Assembly: GCF_963681195.1 (NCBI RefSeq)
Contig: NZ_OY808997.1
Span: 1,550,001-1,614,000 of the forward strand
Source of the DNA: Vibrio sp. 16
Lineage (GTDB): Bacteria; Pseudomonadota; Gammaproteobacteria; Enterobacterales; Vibrionaceae
Reading direction: 5' to 3'
DNA length: 64,000 nt
Shown piece after piece: positions 36,718 to 45,573 of this stretch; within the stretch, counting starts at the first letter, position 1; every line of letters starts with the position of its first letter. The notes under the pieces were generated by a model that worked only from the letters and a program-made list of their open reading frames with translations, was not told the origin of the DNA and did no database searches. Position numbers and translations under genes: made by a program.

Positions 36718-36896
36718 TGCTTCCTCTTAATGGAGTTACTGCAAGTTATCCAGACATTCTAAACCATTGGTAGAGAATAAAAAGCCCAATCTACATGGGG
36801 TTTTAGACCATAATGAAATTTCATATAGAAATTGCCTAGCTAACCTTTTAATAAGGCAAAAAATTGCTAAACTAGAGCGCAAGTCAGCACAATGAC

Positions 36897-36922
36897 CGTG
36901 ATCTATTTTTCTAACGATCACG
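36897..36922. repeat. Short dyad in the grxD-sodB intergenic region
   Basis: CGTGATC (36897-36903) and GATCACG (36916-36922) are exact inverses with a 12-bp spacer, 68 bp before the sodB start. Possible operator or leader hairpin; the factor is unknown. Confidence 0.35.
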
Positions 36923-36989
36923 AATAACAAATAACATTGGAAGCAATCGAAAGGGTCTTGACTCTTTCATATTAACGGAGAATCGAGCA

Positions 36990-37574
36990 ATGGCATTTGA
37001 ACTACCAGCTCTTCCTTACGCAAAAGACGCACTAGAACCACATATCTCAGCTGAGACTCTAGATTTCCACCACGGCAAGCACCACAACACTTACGTTGTT
37101 AAACTAAACGGTCTTATCCCTGGTACTGAGTTCGAAGGCAAATCACTAGAAGAGATCATCAAAACTTCTACTGGTGGCGTATTCAACAACGCAGCTCAAA
37201 TCTGGAACCACACATTCTACTGGCACTGTCTAGCGCCTAACGCAGGTGGCGAACCAACAGGTGCTGTTGCAGATGCAATCAACGCGGCATTCGGTTCTTT
37301 CGAAGAGTTCAAAGCGAAGTTCACTGATTCTGCAATCAACAACTTTGGTTCTTCTTGGACTTGGCTTGTTAAAAAAGCAGACGGCTCTCTAGAAATCGTG
37401 AACACGTCTAACGCTGCAACGCCACTAACAGAAGAAGGTACGACTCCACTTCTAACTGTTGACCTATGGGAACACGCTTACTACATCGATTTCCGTAACG
37501 TTCGTCCAGACTACATGAATGCATTCTGGGCACTGGTTAACTGGGACTTCGTTGCTGAAAACCTAGCAAAATAA
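36990..37574 (+). CDS. sodB: Iron superoxide dismutase
   Basis: 194-residue cytosolic Fe-SOD. Metal ligands: His in [10 protein letters not shown], His in [10 protein letters not shown], and the [13 protein letters not shown] motif. The Ala/Gly/Trp pattern near the ligands ([18 protein letters not shown]) is that of iron enzymes. RBS GGAG. Codon bias is strong, indicating high expression. In E. coli sodB mRNA is a RyhB target; that is not tested here. Ends at an 11-bp hairpin. Confidence 0.98.
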   Translation: MAFELPALPYAKDALEPHISAETLDFHHGKHHNTYVVKLNGLIPGTEFEGKSLEEIIKTSTGGVFNNAAQIWNHTFYWHCLAPNAGGEPTGAVADAINAAFGSFEEFKAKFTDSAINNFGSSWTWLVKKADGSLEIVNTSNAATPLTEEGTTPLLTVDLWEHAYYIDFRNVRPDYMNAFWALVNWDFVAENLAK

Positions 37575-37607
37575 TCCTCTCCCCTAGGATTTAAAATTTA
37601 GTCGTTT

Positions 37608-37634
37608 AAAAAGCCAGCACTTAGCTGGCTTTTT
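37608..37634 (+). terminator. sodB terminator
   Basis: AAAAAGCCAGC/GCTGGCTTTTT stem, five-base loop, T-run. Confidence 0.9.
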
Positions 37635-37707
37635 TCTTTTCTTAACAGCAATTTCGCTAAAGTTTCGCTGCCTATCGTCGCTATAAAAGCAATAGATGAG
37701 GGCATGT

Positions 37708-38211
37708 ATGCAAATCCATACTTTAGACAAAGCGAGCATTATCAACGAGCTTCAGTTCGGCACGGGTATCAACCACGCCGTCCACGAAGGTCGCAGAGCT
37801 GACTTTGCCCTTATTTTGTCGATGTTTTCTGACGATGTGCGAGACAACACACCTGTCGAAAAGATAGAGCAACCTGAACTGACAGAAAATGTCCTACGCC
37901 AACGCTTTGAGCTTCCCGAGCCGCAGCCACTGCGCTCCGATCAAAGCTCCTACGACATTTCGGCCACCCAAGCGAGCTTGTTCCATAGTGCGGGATTACC
38001 GAGCGCCAAGCTCAGCCACTACCTCAAACCGGATGCGTTGACCTATCTACCTGAAGATACCCACGGCCTACCAGAAGAGGTTTACCACAACCTTTCCGGT
38101 CATCAACGTCGACAATTGGGCGAGAAAGAGCCAAAACAACTCATGCCTGCTGATTTGTACAATAAGTTGATCTCAGCGCAACGCAGTTTTCAGATTTCTG
38201 CACAAGCATAG
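37708..38211 (+). CDS. VC2046/SO_2500-family conserved protein
   Basis: 167-residue soluble protein, no signal or membrane segment. It starts MQIHTLDKASIINELQFG and contains GINHAVHEGRRADFALILSMF and LSGHQRRQLG. I recognise it as the family found beside sodB in Vibrio and Shewanella (VC2046 type); its function is unknown. ATG at 37708 has GAGGG at a good distance; an in-frame ATG four codons earlier at 37696 is the alternative. Confidence 0.82.
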   Translation: MQIHTLDKASIINELQFGTGINHAVHEGRRADFALILSMFSDDVRDNTPVEKIEQPELTENVLRQRFELPEPQPLRSDQSSYDISATQASLFHSAGLPSAKLSHYLKPDALTYLPEDTHGLPEEVYHNLSGHQRRQLGEKEPKQLMPADLYNKLISAQRSFQISAQA

Positions 38212-38286
38212 TGCACCCCTTTCTTTATTAAGATCACAAACTTGCCTGCTCAGTTTGTTTGCTCGTTCACTAAACCAATCATTTAA

Positions 38287-38352
38287 TGTGAATGACCGCA
38301 AAGAAACGCCGATTCCTATGTGAAGCAATGGATTAATTTGACGTCATTCACA
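38287..38352. promoter_or_regulatory. Inverted pair TGTGAATGAC/GTCATTCACA upstream of the degenerate SDR gene
   Basis: 10-bp exact inverses at 38287-38296 and 38343-38352, 46 bp apart, ending 69 bp before the start at 38422. It looks like a paired operator; the binding protein is unknown. Confidence 0.45.
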
Positions 38353-38421
38353 ACTTAATAACAGTTAATCAACCATGCTATTCAAACACATCTTATTGAT
38401 TGGTTTCAGGGAGAAATACCA

Positions 38422-39084
38422 ATGAATATTAATCGTTCTGTCGTTCTTGTGACGTCTGCAGGTTCCCAACTCGGTAGCACAATGGCTTGCCACTTTGCTT
38501 CACTTGGGGCTACGGTCGTACTTTGCGATAAAGAGACTCCCCAATTATCAGAAACTTATCAGCTTTGCTCGGACATCTCGAAAGACATCTACCAATTTTC
38601 GATTCCTGATCATTCGATGAATTCCATTCAGGCGTTATTTGATTTTATTGATCATCAAGTTCAGCGTTCCCCAGACGTGCTGATCAATGCGATCACAGTA
38701 CAAGCGATGCCGAACATTTTTGATCAATCTGCCAGTGATGTGTTCACTCAACGCCTCTCTTTTATGGCCGCAACCCTGTTTACCTTTGGGCAAGCGACCG
38801 CAGAGAGAATGCGTGAAGAGAAGAAAAATGGCGTGATTGTCAATGTGATCTCTCATAATGACTACCAAGACTTGTCTGGGCTAGATAATGCAACATCTAT
38901 GGTGGCAGGCTTTACCCAAAGCTGGGCGAAACAGTTAACGCCATTTAATATTCGCGTTGGTGGCGTGGTTCCAGCCGTTGAGCATGACTCAATGCATTGG
39001 GCCGAAATTCAAGATGAATTGATCCGCAATACTGAATACATTGTCTCTAACGACTACTTTAGTGGCCGGGTTATGGCAGCTTAG
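38422..39084 (+). CDS. SDR-fold protein lacking the catalytic Tyr/Lys
   Basis: 220 residues of short-chain dehydrogenase fold: LVTSAGSQLGSTMACHFASLGATVV as a modified cofactor loop (Gly pattern kept in part) and DVLINAITVQ in place of NNAG. Where YxxxK is expected the sequence reads LDNATSMVAGFTQSW, with no Tyr or Lys, and the Ser position reads VISHND. The fold is kept but the catalytic set is lost, so it is probably a non-catalytic or sensor protein. RBS GGGAGA. Its stop overlaps the converging phosphatase stop. Confidence 0.85.
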   Translation: MNINRSVVLVTSAGSQLGSTMACHFASLGATVVLCDKETPQLSETYQLCSDISKDIYQFSIPDHSMNSIQALFDFIDHQVQRSPDVLINAITVQAMPNIFDQSASDVFTQRLSFMAATLFTFGQATAERMREEKKNGVIVNVISHNDYQDLSGLDNATSMVAGFTQSWAKQLTPFNIRVGGVVPAVEHDSMHWAEIQDELIRNTEYIVSNDYFSGRVMAA

Positions 39085-39539
39085 TTATTCTCGATAGCAT
39101 CAAGGACACCGTCACTCGCTTCTTCGATCAAATCTAACACCAACTCAAAACCTCGATCGCCTCCATAATAGGGATCGGGAATCTCATCATAGTTTGACGC
39201 TGCATAGCTCAGAAACAGCTTGAGCTTATGTTGATGATGCTTAGGACACTCTGCAATAAGATCGTCTAAATTTGCACGATCGGCGGCTAAAATCAGGTCA
39301 AAATCAGCAAAATCTGCTGATACAATTTTTCTAGATCGAATGCCTTTGAATGAGTAGCCTCGCTTTTCCCCAGCGGCTTTAGATCGTGGATCGGGTGGAT
39401 TACCTTGGTGGTAACCGATAGTTCCAGCAGAATCGATCTCGACACTGACTCCGCGCGCCTTGGCCTTAGCTCGAAGAATCGCCTCCCCTGTTGGCGATCG
39501 GCAAATGTTGCCCATACACACCACTAAAATTCTTTTCAT
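39081..39539 (-). CDS. Low-molecular-weight protein tyrosine phosphatase
   Basis: 152-residue cytosolic phosphatase with the P-loop VCMGNICRSP (C-x5-R) at residues 7-16 and the general-acid loop IPDPYYGG near 120. ATG at 39539 follows GGAGAGAGGG; the reading frame upstream is not coding. Family members dephosphorylate tyrosine kinases, often of capsule systems (Wzb/Etp), but no capsule gene is near. Convergent with the SDR-fold gene with overlapping stops. Confidence 0.93.
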   Translation of the reverse strand: MKRILVVCMGNICRSPTGEAILRAKAKARGVSVEIDSAGTIGYHQGNPPDPRSKAAGEKRGYSFKGIRSRKIVSADFADFDLILAADRANLDDLIAECPKHHQHKLKLFLSYAASNYDEIPDPYYGGDRGFELVLDLIEEASDGVLDAIENN

Positions 39540-39644
39540 TGCCCTCTCTCCATTTCGACCTTTGTCCTTAGGATTCGCAGGTGTTTGAGTCTGCTGTGAT
39601 GCGCTATGATAGCCACAGAATGATGAATTAAAAAAGGATTTCCC

Positions 39645-40250
39645 ATGACAGTAGAGAACAACAAAGACGCTCGTCACAAAGCAAGACAGCAAAAAGTAAA
39701 AGAGAAAGTCGATGCTAAAGTCGCGGCAGCTCAAGAAGAAAAAGGACTACTTTTGGTGATCACGGGCAACGGCAAAGGGAAGTCGACGTCTGGTTTCGGC
39801 ACCATTGCTCGCGCCGTAGGTCATGGACAAAAATGTGCCGTTGCCCAGTTTATCAAAGGCACTTGGGATAACGGCGAACGCAACTTGCTGGAAAAGTTAG
39901 GCGTAGAGTTTCAAGTCATGGCTACAGGATTCACGTGGGAAACACAAAACAAAGCGGCAGATACAGAAGCAGCACAGATCGTCTGGCAAGAGTGTAAACG
40001 GATGCTCAAAGATGAATCGATTAACGTCATTTTATTTGATGAGCTGACTTATATGGTGAGCTACGGCTACATCGAGCTGGATGAAGTGGTCGAAGCGTTG
40101 GAAAATCGCCCGAAAATGCAATCTGTCGTGATTACGGGTCGTGGTGCCCACCGCACACTGATTGAAATGGCCGACACGGTATCGGAAGTGAAAAACGTCA
40201 AACATGCTTTTGAGTCCGGAGTGAAAGCATTGAAAGGCGTTGATTGGTAA
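39645..40250 (+). CDS. cobO: Cob(I)alamin adenosyltransferase
   Basis: 201-residue CobA/BtuR-type enzyme that attaches the adenosyl group of ATP to cobalamin. A charged N-terminal helix is followed by the P-loop GNGKGKSTSGFG, the substrate region GHGQKCAVAQFIKG and the Walker B-like ILFDELTYMVSYGY. RBS AAAGGA. No other B12 gene is adjacent, so it serves salvage or coenzyme formation. Also named btuR. Confidence 0.96.
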   Translation: MTVENNKDARHKARQQKVKEKVDAKVAAAQEEKGLLLVITGNGKGKSTSGFGTIARAVGHGQKCAVAQFIKGTWDNGERNLLEKLGVEFQVMATGFTWETQNKAADTEAAQIVWQECKRMLKDESINVILFDELTYMVSYGYIELDEVVEALENRPKMQSVVITGRGAHRTLIEMADTVSEVKNVKHAFESGVKALKGVDW

Positions 40251-40278
40251 AAGCAAAAGCAGCCAATCACATATTCAA

Positions 40279-40311
40279 AAAGAGCAGCTTTTGTTATGAA
40301 CGCTGCTCTTA
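40279..40311. terminator. Probable terminator after cobO
   Basis: Stem AGAGCAGC/GCTGCTCT with a 13-base loop. The T-run is clearer on the minus strand, so direction is unsure. Confidence 0.45.
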
Positions 40312-40399
40312 TTCCCTTCCGGTTTATTCAGTAACAAGTCAAACGGTTTTGTTTTCATCGACTATTATAAATGAGTTATCTATCAACAATAATTGAAAT

Positions 40400-41140
40400 A
40401 TGTCGATACTCAAAATAACACTGATTACTATTTGCTGTTTTTGGTCAGTCTATGTGAACGCCAAAATCACTATTATGACGGAAGATTTTGCCCCGTTTGG
40501 CTATTACGACGCTCAAGGAAAACTAACTGGTATCGGTGTTGAGCTCGTCCAAGCTATCACCGAAAAACTCAATGTGGATAGCAACATTCAAGTATTACCT
40601 TGGTCCCGAGCGATCAAAAAGCTTGAACTCCTTCCTAATCGAGCCTTATTTTGTGTGGCGAGAACCCCGGCACGCAATGATAAGTTTGAGTGGGTGGGTC
40701 CTATTTTGTCCGATGGAGTCTACCTCTATCACACCAACGATTTTGACTCTTCGAAAGACACTATCCAAAGTGCAAAGTTGTGGAAAAACATAGCAGTTAC
40801 AGCAAACTACCCAGAACATCAGGTATTAACTGAGTTGGGGTTCGACAATTTGTGGATAACAAACCAGCCGCAAGAGAACGTTCGTCTTCTGATTTATAAT
40901 CGAGTCACTGCCATGGTAGCGGGAGAGTTTGCGATGCCTAGTCTTCTTAAATCTCTAGAAATGGATGGTACAGATGTCGTCCGTTCCGAAATAAGCTTAT
41001 TTGATATCGAGCTGTACATCGCCTTTTCCAAAGGCACCGATCCGCAAGTGTTGCGCAAATGGCAAAATGCACTTGAGGAACTGAAGTCCTCGCCTCAGTA
41101 TTATCAGATAAGACAGCGCTATACCGTACCAACCCCATAA
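40400..41140 (+). CDS. Orphan periplasmic solute-binding protein, family 3
   Basis: 246 residues: signal peptide (1-21, ending VNA), then MTEDFAPFGYYDAQGKLTGIGVELVQAI of the amino-acid-binding (SBP_bac_3) fold and a second-lobe block VAGEFAMPSLLKSLE. There is no permease or ATPase gene beside it, so it may feed a receptor or a remote transporter. Many such Vibrio proteins are annotated as amino-acid ABC components; the ligand is unknown. The RBS is weak. Ends at a strong hairpin. Confidence 0.9.
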   Translation: MSILKITLITICCFWSVYVNAKITIMTEDFAPFGYYDAQGKLTGIGVELVQAITEKLNVDSNIQVLPWSRAIKKLELLPNRALFCVARTPARNDKFEWVGPILSDGVYLYHTNDFDSSKDTIQSAKLWKNIAVTANYPEHQVLTELGFDNLWITNQPQENVRLLIYNRVTAMVAGEFAMPSLLKSLEMDGTDVVRSEISLFDIELYIAFSKGTDPQVLRKWQNALEELKSSPQYYQIRQRYTVPTP

Positions 41141-41144
41141 TGAA

Positions 41145-41172
41145 AAAAGCCAGCATGACTATGCTGGCTTTT
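41145..41172. terminator. Bidirectional terminator between the solute-binding protein and asmA
   Basis: 12-bp stem AAAAGCCAGCAT/ATGCTGGCTTTT with loop GACT between convergent stops. Confidence 0.9.
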
Positions 41173-41186
41173 CTGAGGAAAACGGA

Positions 41187-43307
41187 TTAGTTAAATAAGC
41201 CTTTAATCAAGCTATTTACCGCCTCTTTCGTTTTCTCATCTTTGATTTTGTCGGTGAGCTTTTCAACGCCGCGGTCAATTTCTTTCTCCGCTTTCTGCTT
41301 TAAGACATCATCAAATACCAGCTTATATTTCGGCTCGGACCACTTGCCCGAAATATTAATCGGGATGGTAATGTCTCTGAGCTCGTCAATGTCTTTACCG
41401 CCTTGACCTTCCAATGAACCAACAATCGACGTGCTGACCGTAAAATCAACCGTTTGCTGGATGTAGTTGGCTTCACCGTTACCGCGAATACGAAGAAGTG
41501 GCGAGTGCATGGTCAAATCATTGGTCGAAACATTACCCTTATTCAGCTTCAAGGTTGCTTTCATGGCACTGAAGTCGGTTTTTTGCACGCCTTCCTTATC
41601 ATCGAACTTTTCGCCTTTGATTTTGGCGTAATTCTCACGAATCAATTGAGCGACGTTGATACCATTGACCGCGCCATCGGCAAAGTCGATGACCATCGTC
41701 CCAACTAGGTTACTTTGAATCCCTGTTGGCGTGAGACTTTCGCCCTTGAGATCTACAGTAATATTGCCCGTACCTTCAAGCATGTCATTGTCAGCCACGT
41801 CTTTCAGTAGCGGCTGAACTTTAACGCCCTTGATCCGTTTTTCCACGGTGTACGTCGCAGGACTCTTACGTGCATCTAGCTTCGCTTTTGCAGTAATCGA
41901 GCCTTGATAAAGATTGGAGCTGAATGAGGTTAGCTCCGCGATACCACGGTTAACCGAGAAGCTCGCTTTAACATTTTGTAGATGAGCATTGTTTGCCTTG
42001 AATTTATCAATCGTCATGTCACCTTTTACATCTAAGGTCTTCAATGCGGATAAATCCGGCTCAACCTCTTCTGATGGCGTTGCTGGCTTTGAATCACCAG
42101 AACCAGAGCTTGGGGCTTGCTCCTTATCTTGTGGAGCTTGGCCCAAACCAAGAAATTCGTCCAAATCGATATTTGGACTGTGCAACGCGAAACGAACTTT
42201 AGGAATCTCTGCTAACGTCACCTCCGCTTTACCATCAAACGCCAAGGCATTCGCCGTCAGCGATTCGAGCACAAAACTTAAGTGACTTTTATTGAGATCA
42301 AAGGTTAAGTCTGAAGCCATGGCGACTTTCATTGGTGATTGCGGCAACGCATCCCCTTCGAAGCTAGCATCCAAACTCATTTTATCGAGCACAACTTTGC
42401 TGATCGCTTCATCGACCGTTAATGTCGCTGCGCCAGTCATATCAATGCTGAGATCCGCCGCTTTGCCTTTAACTTCGTAACTCAACGAGTTAGCAGCATC
42501 AAATTCAAAGGTGTCTAGTGACAGTTTGATCGTGTCCATTTTCGTCGTGGCGTCACTAAAGCTACTCTCTAACTTGATATTGCGCAGTGCGTATTTGGCA
42601 AAGCCCTTTGCAAGCTGGAATTCTGCATGGCCACTTGCGGCAAACTTTTGCTGATTCGTCTCACCTTTCGCGCCAAAGTCGGCTTTTACCCATTCATCAA
42701 ACGCGAACTCAGATAAGCTGAGATTAACATCGTAAAGCTTGGTAAAACTTCCCGCCTGTAGGTCTTGAATTTCAACACCAGCATTAGAGATGGTGACACC
42801 CGCGAGTTGAATCGACCAATCAGACGTTGCTGGCGTCGTTTCTGTGGCGCGTGGCTCTGTCGTTGAAGGGGCTTCTTGCGTAGATGATTCTGCCGTTTGT
42901 GCTTGAGTTGACTGAGCCTTCGTCAACGCATCAATGTTTTTACGACCATCTTTGAGCGTTTCTAGCGATACCTGCGCACCATCCAGAACAACATTGCCAA
43001 TTTCGAGTTGCTTGTTGAATAGCGGCGTAACTGAAACATCAATAACCACGCTATCAACTTTAAACATATTGAGTTTGCTAAAGCCTTGTGGGTTTCTTAG
43101 CTCTGTTTGACCTAACTCTAGACCAATCGATGGGAAAAATTGCCAGCTAATGTCCCCGTCAATGACCAACTCTAAACCAGTTTGAGTCTTTGCCTGCTCA
43201 ATAATCATCGGTTTAAATTGATTTGGGTTCACCAGTAACACGAGAGCGAGAATCGCCCCCAAGATAGCAATGATGGGGATGGCAACAAAAAGGAACAGTT
43301 TCTTCAT
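41187..43307 (-). CDS. asmA: AsmA family outer-membrane biogenesis protein
   Basis: 706 residues. A single N-terminal membrane helix (MKKLFLFVAIPIIAILGAILALVLLVNP) is followed by the AsmA N-domain (FKPMIIEQAKTQTGLELVIDGDISW...FPSIGLELG), low-complexity Ser/Thr/Glu linkers near 145-165 and 390-425, and the beta-rich C-terminal domain (NLVGTMVIDFADGAVNGINVAQLIRE). The family bridges the periplasm for phospholipid transport. ATG at 43307 fits the AAGGA spacing better than the ATG two codons upstream. Confidence 0.93.
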   Translation of the reverse strand: MKKLFLFVAIPIIAILGAILALVLLVNPNQFKPMIIEQAKTQTGLELVIDGDISWQFFPSIGLELGQTELRNPQGFSKLNMFKVDSVVIDVSVTPLFNKQLEIGNVVLDGAQVSLETLKDGRKNIDALTKAQSTQAQTAESSTQEAPSTTEPRATETTPATSDWSIQLAGVTISNAGVEIQDLQAGSFTKLYDVNLSLSEFAFDEWVKADFGAKGETNQQKFAASGHAEFQLAKGFAKYALRNIKLESSFSDATTKMDTIKLSLDTFEFDAANSLSYEVKGKAADLSIDMTGAATLTVDEAISKVVLDKMSLDASFEGDALPQSPMKVAMASDLTFDLNKSHLSFVLESLTANALAFDGKAEVTLAEIPKVRFALHSPNIDLDEFLGLGQAPQDKEQAPSSGSGDSKPATPSEEVEPDLSALKTLDVKGDMTIDKFKANNAHLQNVKASFSVNRGIAELTSFSSNLYQGSITAKAKLDARKSPATYTVEKRIKGVKVQPLLKDVADNDMLEGTGNITVDLKGESLTPTGIQSNLVGTMVIDFADGAVNGINVAQLIRENYAKIKGEKFDDKEGVQKTDFSAMKATLKLNKGNVSTNDLTMHSPLLRIRGNGEANYIQQTVDFTVSTSIVGSLEGQGGKDIDELRDITIPINISGKWSEPKYKLVFDDVLKQKAEKEIDRGVEKLTDKIKDEKTKEAVNSLIKGLFN

Positions 43308-43394
43308 TCGCATTATCCTTGCTGTGTGAATTGATCCTGCTGTCCAGGACACAATCCCAAGTATAAATGATCACTTCGTCGTTCTAAGGACCAT

Positions 43395-43424
43395 AAAAAG
43401 AAAGTGGCACCTAAAGTGCCACTT
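43395..43424 (-). terminator. udk terminator
   Basis: AAGTGGCAC/GTGCCACTT stem, five-base loop, T-rich tail on the minus strand. Confidence 0.82.
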
Positions 43425-43455
43425 ATCTCATAAAAAATAAAGTCTTCGTGATTGC

Positions 43456-44097
43456 TTAAGCACGCAGTAGTTTGGCGATGTGCGCTTTCAATACGTCGAT
43501 CGCGATACGGTTCTTACCGCCACGTGGAACAATAATGTCTGCATATTGTTTTGATGGTTCAATGAACTGCATAAACATTGGACGTACTGTTTCTTGATAC
43601 TGCTTAAGCACAGAGTCCATTGTACGACCACGCTCTTCAACATCGCGCTTAACACGACGAAGCAAGCAAATGTCTAGTGGTGTGTCCATAAATACGGTTG
43701 CGTGCATTAAGTCACGTAGACGAGGGTCAGTTAACAGAAGAATACCTTCAAGAATGATCACCTTCTTTGGTGTCATGGTTGTCGTATTGTCAGTACGAGT
43801 GTGCTCAGTGTAGCTGTACTCAGGAACTTCAACCGCTTCACCTTTTACCAAGCTCTCTAGATGTTCGCAAAGCAAGTCATGATCGAGTGCGCTCGGGTGG
43901 TCGTAGTTCGTTTTAACACGCTCTTCCATGCTCAATTTGCTTTGATCGTTGTAGTAGCAATCTTCCGTAATCACACCAATTTGATGATCGCCCACTTTTG
44001 CACGCAGTTCGTTGTAAATAGTGCTAGCGATTAAACTTTTTCCAGAAGCAGACGCGCCAGCAATACCGACGATGACGCATTGATTATTATCAGACAT
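43456..44097 (-). CDS. udk: Uridine kinase
   Basis: 213-residue cytosolic kinase that phosphorylates uridine and cytidine for salvage. P-loop [11 protein letters not shown] at residues 11-21, then [25 protein letters not shown] and the [12 protein letters not shown] lid. Located upstream of asmA on the same strand but separated by a terminator. Lies in the same window as udp and a NupC transporter, so nucleoside uptake and salvage are all represented. Confidence 0.98.
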   Translation of the reverse strand: MSDNNQCVIVGIAGASASGKSLIASTIYNELRAKVGDHQIGVITEDCYYNDQSKLSMEERVKTNYDHPSALDHDLLCEHLESLVKGEAVEVPEYSYTEHTRTDNTTTMTPKKVIILEGILLLTDPRLRDLMHATVFMDTPLDICLLRRVKRDVEERGRTMDSVLKQYQETVRPMFMQFIEPSKQYADIIVPRGGKNRIAIDVLKAHIAKLLRA

Positions 44098-44297
44098 TAT
44101 TCTTGCACCCGATGAATGTTGATTGGTGTCATAAGCTAATACTAGCAGTGCTCGCTACTGTGAGCGCTGTGTACTAGGACAATTTTAGGTAAACCGCCTG
44201 ATTATAGGGAGTTCGGTCTGCAGTTACTAGTTGTGATTCGGCTCAATTTAGGAATTGGAATAAAAACGCCCAACGCAAACGATTACAAAGAATAAGA

Positions 44298-44328
44298 ACA
44301 AAAAAGAGCGCTCAAAAAGCGCTCTTTT
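44298..44328 (-). terminator. mrp terminator
   Basis: AAAAGAGCGC/GCGCTCTTTT stem, seven-base loop, T-run on the minus strand. Confidence 0.88.
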
Positions 44329-44343
44329 CTACGGCATTCACCC

Positions 44344-45417
44344 TTACTCAACCATGGTAAATTGAATGGATTCAGGCTTGGGCGTGCCATGCCAAAACAT
44401 GCGAGAACACACTGATTCGGCCAAGGTTAAGTAACAGATTGCATGTTCCGAGTCTGGTCTTGCGACCACAGTTGGTTTGCCGTTGTCGATATCTTCACGC
44501 ACATGAATATGCAACGGAACTTGAGCGAGCAAATCGAGACCGTACTCATTTGACATCTTTTCTGCACCGCCCGCACCAAAGATGTGCTCTTTCTCACCAC
44601 AGTGGCTGCAGATGTGGTAACTCATGTTCTCGACCAAGCCAATCACTGGAACGTCAACTTTATTGAACATGGCTGCGCCTTTGCGCGCATCTGCCAATGC
44701 TAAATCTTGCGGAGTCGTCACAATCACCGCCCCTGTAACAGGGACCTGCTGCGCAAGTGTTAATTGAATATCACCAGTGCCTGGTGGCATGTCTATGACA
44801 AGGTAATCTAAATCAGGCCATTCGGTTTCATTAAGCAATTGAGCCAAGGCTTTTGCTGCCATCGGGCCACGCCAAATAGCCGCTTCATCTTTGGAAACAA
44901 GGTAACCAATCGAATGAGTGTAGATACCGTGGCACGCTATCGGCTGCATCCATTTATTGTCTCTAACTTCAGGGGTTGCGTTCATCTGCCCTAGCATCAT
45001 CGGCACTGACGGTCCGTAAATATCGGCATCGAGCAAGCCAACCTTGGCGCCAGAGCGCGCGATGGCCAACGCAAGGTTCACGGACGTCGTTGATTTCCCT
45101 ACGCCTCCCTTTGCCGAAGTCACCGCGATAATGTTTTTTACCCCTTTAACTTCTGCGGCAACATTGGTTTGCAACGCTTTTGGTGAAACCTCAATGTCGC
45201 AATGAAAAGCAGCAACTTCCCCCTTTGCTTGCTGAGATGAAATCCACTCAGCCAGATCTTTATCTAACTGGTTGACAGCAAAAGGCAGTTGAATCTTAAA
45301 GCCATGGCTCGCTACCGAGACAATGTTGGGTGTTGATGCCCATTCAGGCGCTAGGCTTGAATGCTCAAATTGGTTTAACCAATCACAGAAATCTTGCTTT
45401 GAAGTGAACTGACGCAT
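44344..45417 (-). CDS. mrp: Iron-sulfur cluster carrier ATPase Mrp/ApbC
   Basis: 357 residues: N-terminal DUF59/MIP18-like domain (about 1-85), then a ParA-like ATPase with deviant Walker A SAKGGVGKSTT near 100 and the DADIYGPSVPMMLG loop. The dimer-bridging Cys pair is CSHC. It loads Fe-S clusters onto apo-enzymes. Divergent from metG, the same order as in E. coli. Stop is followed by a terminator. Confidence 0.97.
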   Translation of the reverse strand: MRQFTSKQDFCDWLNQFEHSSLAPEWASTPNIVSVASHGFKIQLPFAVNQLDKDLAEWISSQQAKGEVAAFHCDIEVSPKALQTNVAAEVKGVKNIIAVTSAKGGVGKSTTSVNLALAIARSGAKVGLLDADIYGPSVPMMLGQMNATPEVRDNKWMQPIACHGIYTHSIGYLVSKDEAAIWRGPMAAKALAQLLNETEWPDLDYLVIDMPPGTGDIQLTLAQQVPVTGAVIVTTPQDLALADARKGAAMFNKVDVPVIGLVENMSYHICSHCGEKEHIFGAGGAEKMSNEYGLDLLAQVPLHIHVREDIDNGKPTVVARPDSEHAICYLTLAESVCSRMFWHGTPKPESIQFTMVE

Positions 45418-45573
45418 AGGTCCTCCTTATGCATCCAATCGTAACACTCCACCAGCAGATACTGAACCCTGAAAAAACTAAGGTATTCCGGTCTTTGATG
45501 CCTTGGAGTCACTGGTGGGATAAGGTAGTATTACTCTCTATTTTTTATACATCATTAGAAGCGATTATTAAGT

